64,000 nt of DNA, taken from WHSW01 sp963769945. GTDB lineage: Bacteria > Actinomycetota > Thermoleophilia > Solirubrobacterales > 70-9. Location: assembly GCA_963769945.1 (NCBI GenBank), contig CAVYOA010000013.1, positions 129,418 to 193,417 on the forward strand, given 5' to 3'. A program made the translations under genes and the position numbers. Below, one piece after another: positions 59,821 to 64,000 of this stretch (within the stretch, counting starts at the first letter, position 1; every line of letters begins with the position of its first letter). The notes under the pieces are model-generated. The model was given only the letters and a program-made list of their open reading frames with translations. It ran no database searches and had not been told where the DNA came from.

Positions 59821-59854
59821 TCAGGAGGTCGCCGGTTCGATCCCGGCTAGCTCC
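59821..59854 (+). repeat. 34-base direct repeat, right copy (tRNA-Ala 3' half)
   Basis: It is identical to 56484-56517 and starts two bases after the methyltransferase stop. The anticodon and 5' half of a tRNA are absent, so this is not a tRNA gene. The following 75 bases (GAGGTTCTGCA, ACGCTTG, GATTCGA) resemble those after the intact tRNA. The rest of the gap to 60107 holds no gene that I can see. Confidence 0.75.
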
Positions 59855-60107
59855 CATCTCAGAACGCCCGCTGGTGCGAGGTTCTGCATTCGTAACCGTG
59901 GACGCTTGGTGATTCGAATACCGTCGCCGGCGCCAAGGAGCCCCACCGGTAATCAGTCATCCACTGGCCGTGGATCAGGACGATGGTGGGTATGGACCCT
60001 TCCTAATTTTGAGGTTCAGGAACGCCGGGCCGTCTTGCGATGGTCAGGCGCTCAGCCACGCCGGCCACGACTCGCGAGATGGACCACAGGAGATAGACGA
60101 GATCGCC

Positions 60108-60686
60108 TCACGCTGCCCGGGCCGGGGAGGGCGCGAATCGCGCCAGCAGCAGGCCACTGAGCAGCGTGAAGACGATGGCGCCCATCGCACCGAAGACGGT
60201 GAACTGCTTGGCCACATCGACCCCGATCACCGTCGAGGCAGCCCAGCCCAGGGCGAGCAGAACCGGCATCGCAGCCGCCCAGGCGAAAGCCAGACGTCTG
60301 CGGCCCTGCTGCACTAGGGCGAGACCCTGGCCTACACCGAGGAAAAGCCCGCTGATCGCGCCCATCGCCATCAGAGATCCGATGTCGGTGCTGTAGCCAA
60401 CTGCCGCGGCGCCGACGAGGAGCCCGGCGCCGTAGGCGACAGCACTGGTCGCAATCCAAGCTGCTGGACCGCTGCCGAAGGCACCCCTGGCCGCAAACCA
60501 CTGCGCGGCTCCGAGGCCAGCGCCGGTGATGAGACCGCCGATCAGCGCGGCAAGCGGAGCGTCCACATGACCACTCACGCCCCAGCCGATGTATCCCGCG
60601 ACTGGAAAGGCGAACGCAACGGCTGCCCAATGCCATCCGGGAAATAGCCGAGTAGAGGCAGGCGTCTGCCCAGGTTGATCCGCCAT
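60108..60686 (-). CDS. multi-helix membrane protein of unknown function
   Basis: The 192-residue protein has about six hydrophobic helices, among them WAAVAFAFPVAGYIGWGVSG, LAALIGGLITGAGLGAAQWF, ATSAVAYGAGLLVGAAAVGY and AAMPVLLALGWAASTVIGV. GLGAAQW and GVGQGLALVQQ appear at equivalent positions, so it may be an internal duplication of a three-helix unit. The ATG at 60686 has AAGGAG upstream. No family name can be given with confidence. Confidence 0.75.
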   Translation of the reverse strand: MADQPGQTPASTRLFPGWHWAAVAFAFPVAGYIGWGVSGHVDAPLAALIGGLITGAGLGAAQWFAARGAFGSGPAAWIATSAVAYGAGLLVGAAAVGYSTDIGSLMAMGAISGLFLGVGQGLALVQQGRRRLAFAWAAAMPVLLALGWAASTVIGVDVAKQFTVFGAMGAIVFTLLSGLLLARFAPSPARAA

Positions 60687-60865
60687 TGCTCCTTCGATCC
60701 CGTCCCTCCCGAAGTGGCCGCGCGATCAAGTGGGAGAAACGAAAGGCCCTCGAAGGGCGGCGGGTGCTTCGTACGAGCTTACAGGCAAGACAAAGCGCTC
60801 ATCGAGGCCGCTGTTGAACCCTCGAGGCTGCGCCTGACGAGCTCGCGCCTCTCCTCCGAATCGCC

Positions 60866-61270
60866 CTACTCCCGCAGCCCGGCAGCTTCGAGCGCCTTGT
60901 CTCGACTCAGGAAGCCCTCGGCCTTCACCGACTTTCCACCCCGCAGCGTGAAGAGAAACGCGATCGGTGAGTCCAGCTCCACACCGCTCTCGCGCCCGCG
61001 CGCCTTTATGTGCCCGAGGGCGAGGACGCGATCGCCAAGATCTCGGAACTCGTTCCACTCGCTCTCGAACTCCTCGAAGCTCTCCATTGAGTCGGCGGAC
61101 CACTTGCGGTAACCCTCGTGGCCCCGGTAGACGCTGCCCTCGGCACCACCGACGATCGCCGAGTGCAACTCGACCTCCGGATCCAGGTACGGCATCATCG
61201 CTTCCACGTCGAGGTGTGTGCGGAATGCTTCGAGCGTCCGACGCACCACGTCTACGTTTTCTTGGGACAT
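60866..61270 (-). CDS. NTF2-like (SnoaL-type) protein
   Basis: From the ATG at 61270 the protein has 134 residues and is intact: MSQENVDVVRRTLEAFRTHL, then YLDPEVELHSAIVGGAEGSV, YRGHEGYRKWSADSMESFEE and the end KAEGFLSRDKALEAAGL. The cone-shaped NTF2 fold binds small ligands; members range from isomerases to proteins of unknown role. The MSQENV start defines a large family common in some actinobacteria. A broken relative lies 3.6 kb upstream on the other strand. Confidence 0.85.
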   Translation of the reverse strand: MSQENVDVVRRTLEAFRTHLDVEAMMPYLDPEVELHSAIVGGAEGSVYRGHEGYRKWSADSMESFEEFESEWNEFRDLGDRVLALGHIKARGRESGVELDSPIAFLFTLRGGKSVKAEGFLSRDKALEAAGLRE

Positions 61271-61372
61271 CGCCGGTCCAGTCTCCCACCCAGGGCGTGG
61301 CGCCCGCAACGGTCTGCTCGCTCACGCACCGCGTTCGCTGACAGCCAGGCGCATTCCGCCCACTGGGGCAGC

Positions 61373-63524
61373 CTAGGGCGTCTCGGCGGCGCCCTCGCCG
61401 GGCGGCTTCTCGGCGCCACCTGCGGCGGCCCGGTGGCCGAGTGCCGACGGCCACCAGACGCGGTCGCCGATCTCGAGGACCAGCGCCGGCACGAGCAGGG
61501 TGCGGACCACGAAGGTGTCGAGCAAGCACCCCGAGCGCGATCGTGAAGCCGATCTCAGTCAGGGTGACGAGCGGCAGCACCGCGAGAGCCGAGAAGGTGC
61601 CCGCGAGCACGATTCCCGCCGAGGTGATCACGGTCCCGGTGACAGCCAGGCCGCGGAGCATTCCCTGCCGGGTGCCGTGGGTGATGGTCTCCTCGCGCAC
61701 CCGCGTCATCAGGAAGATGTTGTAGTCGATGCCCAGGGCGACCAGAAAGATGAACGCGAACAGCGGCAGGGTCGGATCGAGTCCGGGGAAGTCGAAGACG
61801 TTCTCGAAGAAGAAGGTCGCGATCCCCAGCGCGGCACCGTAGGAGAGGATCACCGTCGCGATCAGGATCAGCGGCGCGACCACGGCGCGCAGCAGCGCCA
61901 TCAGGATCAGCAGCACCAGCACGAGCGCGATCGGCACGACCAGCCGGTTGTCGCGTGCCGCCGACTGGCGCAGGTCGTACTCCGCCGCTGTCGGCCCGCC
62001 GACGAGGACGTCGTCGCCGCCGGCGCCATGCGCCGCCTCCCGGATTCCGGGAATGAGGTCGAACGCCTCGGTGCTGTAGGGGTCCTGATCCAGCGTCGCC
62101 TCGAGCTTCGTCCCAGTCGGCCCTTGCTCCTCCTCGGGACTGACCTCAGCCACCCCGGGCGCCTCGACGACCGCGGCGCGAACGGCGTCGAGCTTCGCTT
62201 CGTCGGTGACGACTATGTCGGTTGGTGCGTTGGCGCCGGCGGGGAAGCTCTCCTCGATCAGCTTCTGGCCCTCAGCCGAGTCGACGTCGTTGCGGAACCC
62301 GTTGCCGCTGGTCAGATCGCTGTTCAGCTGCGTCAGCCCGAGGCAGAGCACCAGCAGCAGGGCCGTGGTGCCGATCCACACGCGGCGGGGCCCGCGACCG
62401 ACCCAGGCGGCGATCCGGCTCCAGAGGCCGTGAGTTTCGTCGACGCCCTCGCTGCCGACGCGCGGGATGAACGGCCAGAACGCCCGGCGGCCGGTGATCG
62501 CCAGCAGCGCCGGAAGGATGGTCAGCATCGAGACCATCGCCAGTCCGACGCCCATGGCGCCGATCGGGCCAAGGCCCGCGGTGCTGGTGACCTCGGCGAT
62601 CGACAACGTGAGCAGCGCGGCCATCACCGTCAGTCCCGAGGCGACGATCGCCGGGCCGGCTCGGCGCATCGCGATCCGGACCGCGTCGCGCTTGTCCTCG
62701 TGGCTTGCGGAGCTCCTCGCGGTAGCGCGAGACCAACAGCAGGCCGTAGTCGGTGCCGGCACCGAAGACCAGCACCGGCAGGATGCCGCCCGACTGGCCG
62801 GTCACCGTCACCCCGGCCTCGGCGAGCAGGTAGCCCAGGCCTCGCGACGTGAGCTCGGCGATGATCACCGAGAAGAACGGGATCAGCCAGAAGATCGGGC
62901 TGCGGTAGATGATGATCAGCAGGACGAGGACCAGGGCCGCGGTCGCGTACAGCAGGGTGCCGTCGATCGAGTCGAAGACGTCGATCGCATCGGCCGAGAA
63001 GCCGGCCGGCCCGGTCACCTTCGCCTCGAGTCCGGGCGGGCAGTTCCTCGAGGTCGGCCTTGATGTCGTCGGTGGCGTCGACCAGAACGTCGCCTGCCTC
63101 GCTGCTGTTGTCCTCAGTCGTGATCGGCGTGATCAGAAGCGCTGAGCTCTTATCCTCGGAGTAGGATCGGCGGCCCGGTCTCGCCCACCCCTTCGAGGGG
63201 ATCGGAGTTGATCGCCGCCTGGGTCTCGTCGATCGCCTGCCTTATCGGCCTCCGTGAGGCCGCCGCCGCGGTTGAAGACGGTGATGGCCTCGGAGATGTC
63301 GCCCGAGGGAAACTCCTCGAGCTCTTCGATCGCCTTGACCGACTCGGCCTTGGCCGGCAGGTAGTCGGCCGGATCGTTTTCCTGGGCGTCCTCGAACTTG
63401 CCCGCGAGCGGGGCCATCGACGAACGAGGATCACCAGCCAGACGACCAGAATGACCCACTTCGAACGGCGCCCGGCGGGTACGTCGGCAAACCAGCGTCC
63501 GACCGCTTTCACTGTGTCCTGCAT
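61373..63524 (-). CDS. MMPL/RND-type membrane exporter (six frame interruptions)
   Basis: The pieces make one MMPL-family exporter of about 715 residues. The N-terminus is MQDTVKAVGRWFADVPAGRR plus TM1 (WVILVVWLVILV). A periplasmic loop follows (GKFEDAQENDPADYLPAKAE, EDKSSALLITPITTEDNSSE), then helices with FGAGTDYGLLLVSRYREELR, the proton-relay GxxxDY motif of the family. The second half repeats this with LVALGIDYNIFLMTRVREET, and the end is VVRTLLVPALVLEIGDRVWW. Breaks lie near 63420 (one base missing) and near 63240, 63160, 63030, 62707 and 61515 (one extra each). So many slips in 2 kb suggests poor sequence quality, though a decayed gene is possible. Confidence 0.8.
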
Positions 63525-63620
63525 CTTCGGGCCCCCCGCGGCTTGAATTTCGCTGGCCCGTTCAACCTAGCGAAACGGCCGATGAGCGCGGAGCAGGCAG
63601 CGTCCGACTAAAGTCGTTCG

Positions 63621-64000
63621 GTGGTACCGGACGGCTTCACTGCTGCGGATGAGGTTGAGGTCCTCGTGATCGGCGGTGGCCAGGCCGGCTTGGCGATGGG
63701 CCACCACCTCGCCGAACGCGGTCTGTCCTTTCTCATTGCCGACTCGCATCCTGAGGTCGGCCATGTCTGGCGCTCACGCTGGGCGTCGCTGCGTCTGTTC
63801 ACGGCGCGGCAGTACAACGATCTGCCCGGAATGTCCTTTCCGGCCGTCCGCGGCAGCTACCCGGGCAAGGACGACGTAGCCAACTACCTCGAGTCTTACG
63901 CGTCGAAGTTCGACCTCCCGGTGCGGCTGAACACAACCGTCACGCGCCTCACTCGAACGGACGACAGCTATGTGGCCGAGACCGAAGGCGGCACGGTCCG
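63621..64000 (+). CDS. flavin-containing monooxygenase-like protein, N-terminal part (partial)
   Basis: The first 126 codons are in the window, from a GTG at 63621. The FAD-binding motif VLVIGGGQAGLAMGHHLAER is followed by GHVWRSRWASLRLFTARQYN and LPGMSFPAVRGSYPGKDDVA, the order seen in flavoprotein monooxygenases and in CzcO/TrkA-like oxidoreductases. The gene is divergent from the MMPL exporter with about 95 bases between them. It runs off the end of the window, so the NADPH motif cannot be seen. Confidence 0.88.
   Translation, partial: MVPDGFTAADEVEVLVIGGGQAGLAMGHHLAERGLSFLIADSHPEVGHVWRSRWASLRLFTARQYNDLPGMSFPAVRGSYPGKDDVANYLESYASKFDLPVRLNTTVTRLTRTDDSYVAETEGGTV

Noticed and set aside
5890..63430. 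Programmed +1 frameshifting as the cause of the many one-base shifts
   Set aside because: The sites share no slippery codon, stop codon or upstream ribosome-binding-like signal. The common CGA after the shift is only what C-GAG/GAC codons look like out of frame. Unrelated genes are affected.
1..64000. CRISPR array, rRNA operon, insertion sequence or replication origin
   Set aside because: No regularly spaced repeats, rRNA motifs, transposase genes with terminal repeats, or dnaA-box clusters were seen.

Overview
This is a 64 kb piece of a high-GC actinobacterial chromosome, dense with genes. Starts are often GTG or TTG, and many adjacent genes share 1-11 bases. My best guess for the source is a Thermoleophilia/Solirubrobacterales-like lineage. 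The reasons are the NTF2-like proteins beginning MSQENV, the long acidic low-complexity proteins, a GYD protein, a Stf0 sulfotransferase and the overall gene mix. This is an inference from pattern, not from a search. There are no rRNA genes, no CRISPR array, no transposase and no integrase.

Layout. 1-9.0 kb: end of a PP2C phosphatase, a secreted protein on the other strand, then purine genes purL, purF, (recQ), purN, purH. 9.1-14.5 kb: a membrane-anchored acidic protein coupled to a histidine kinase/OmpR regulator pair, then on the minus strand an ABC exporter coupled to a Ser/Thr kinase. 14.5-17.2 kb: a tiny Arg/Gly-repeat protein with a strong ribosome binding site and its own terminator, a PhzF protein, an HNH nuclease, tRNA-Lys and a glycosyltransferase. 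17.2-25.4 kb: a sulfur-oxyanion locus, with a sulfate ABC importer flanked by two cysteine-less Rrf2 regulators, then a histidine phosphatase, a sulfatase and a Stf0 sulfotransferase. 25.4-30.1 kb: PhoD-like phosphatase and thiamine genes thiG/thiS/thiO behind a TPP riboswitch, with thiE divergent. 30.1-44.1 kb: a large plus-strand 2-oxoacid dehydrogenase region. It holds lpdA, a first E1/E2 complex, a second branched-chain-type E1/E2 complex behind a long repeat-bearing leader, leucine/valine dehydrogenase, lipB, plsC and lipA. 44.1-56.4 kb: mixed housekeeping and secreted genes (acyl-CoA dehydrogenase, greA, glutamate dehydrogenase, GGDEF sensor, beta-propellers). 56.4-59.9 kb: a tRNA-Ala whose 3' half is repeated 3.3 kb downstream, bracketing GYD, MsrA-like and O-methyltransferase genes and a dead NTF2 gene. 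60-64 kb: membrane proteins, a badly interrupted MMPL exporter and the start of a flavin monooxygenase.

How the parts fit. The lpdA product can serve as E3 for both dehydrogenase complexes. LipB and LipA supply their lipoyl groups, and the amino-acid dehydrogenase feeds branched-chain keto acids to the second complex. Sulfate uptake sits next to enzymes that add and remove sulfate esters.

A caution for every reader: at least ten conserved genes (recQ, cysT, phoD, thiE, a membrane protein, both pdhC and bkdB, the GGDEF gene, msrA, MMPL) are cut by single-base frameshifts. Nearly all are one extra base, and they are densest near the right end. That pattern looks more like uncorrected sequencing indels than real gene loss. 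These genes are given here as one feature spanning all reading frames.
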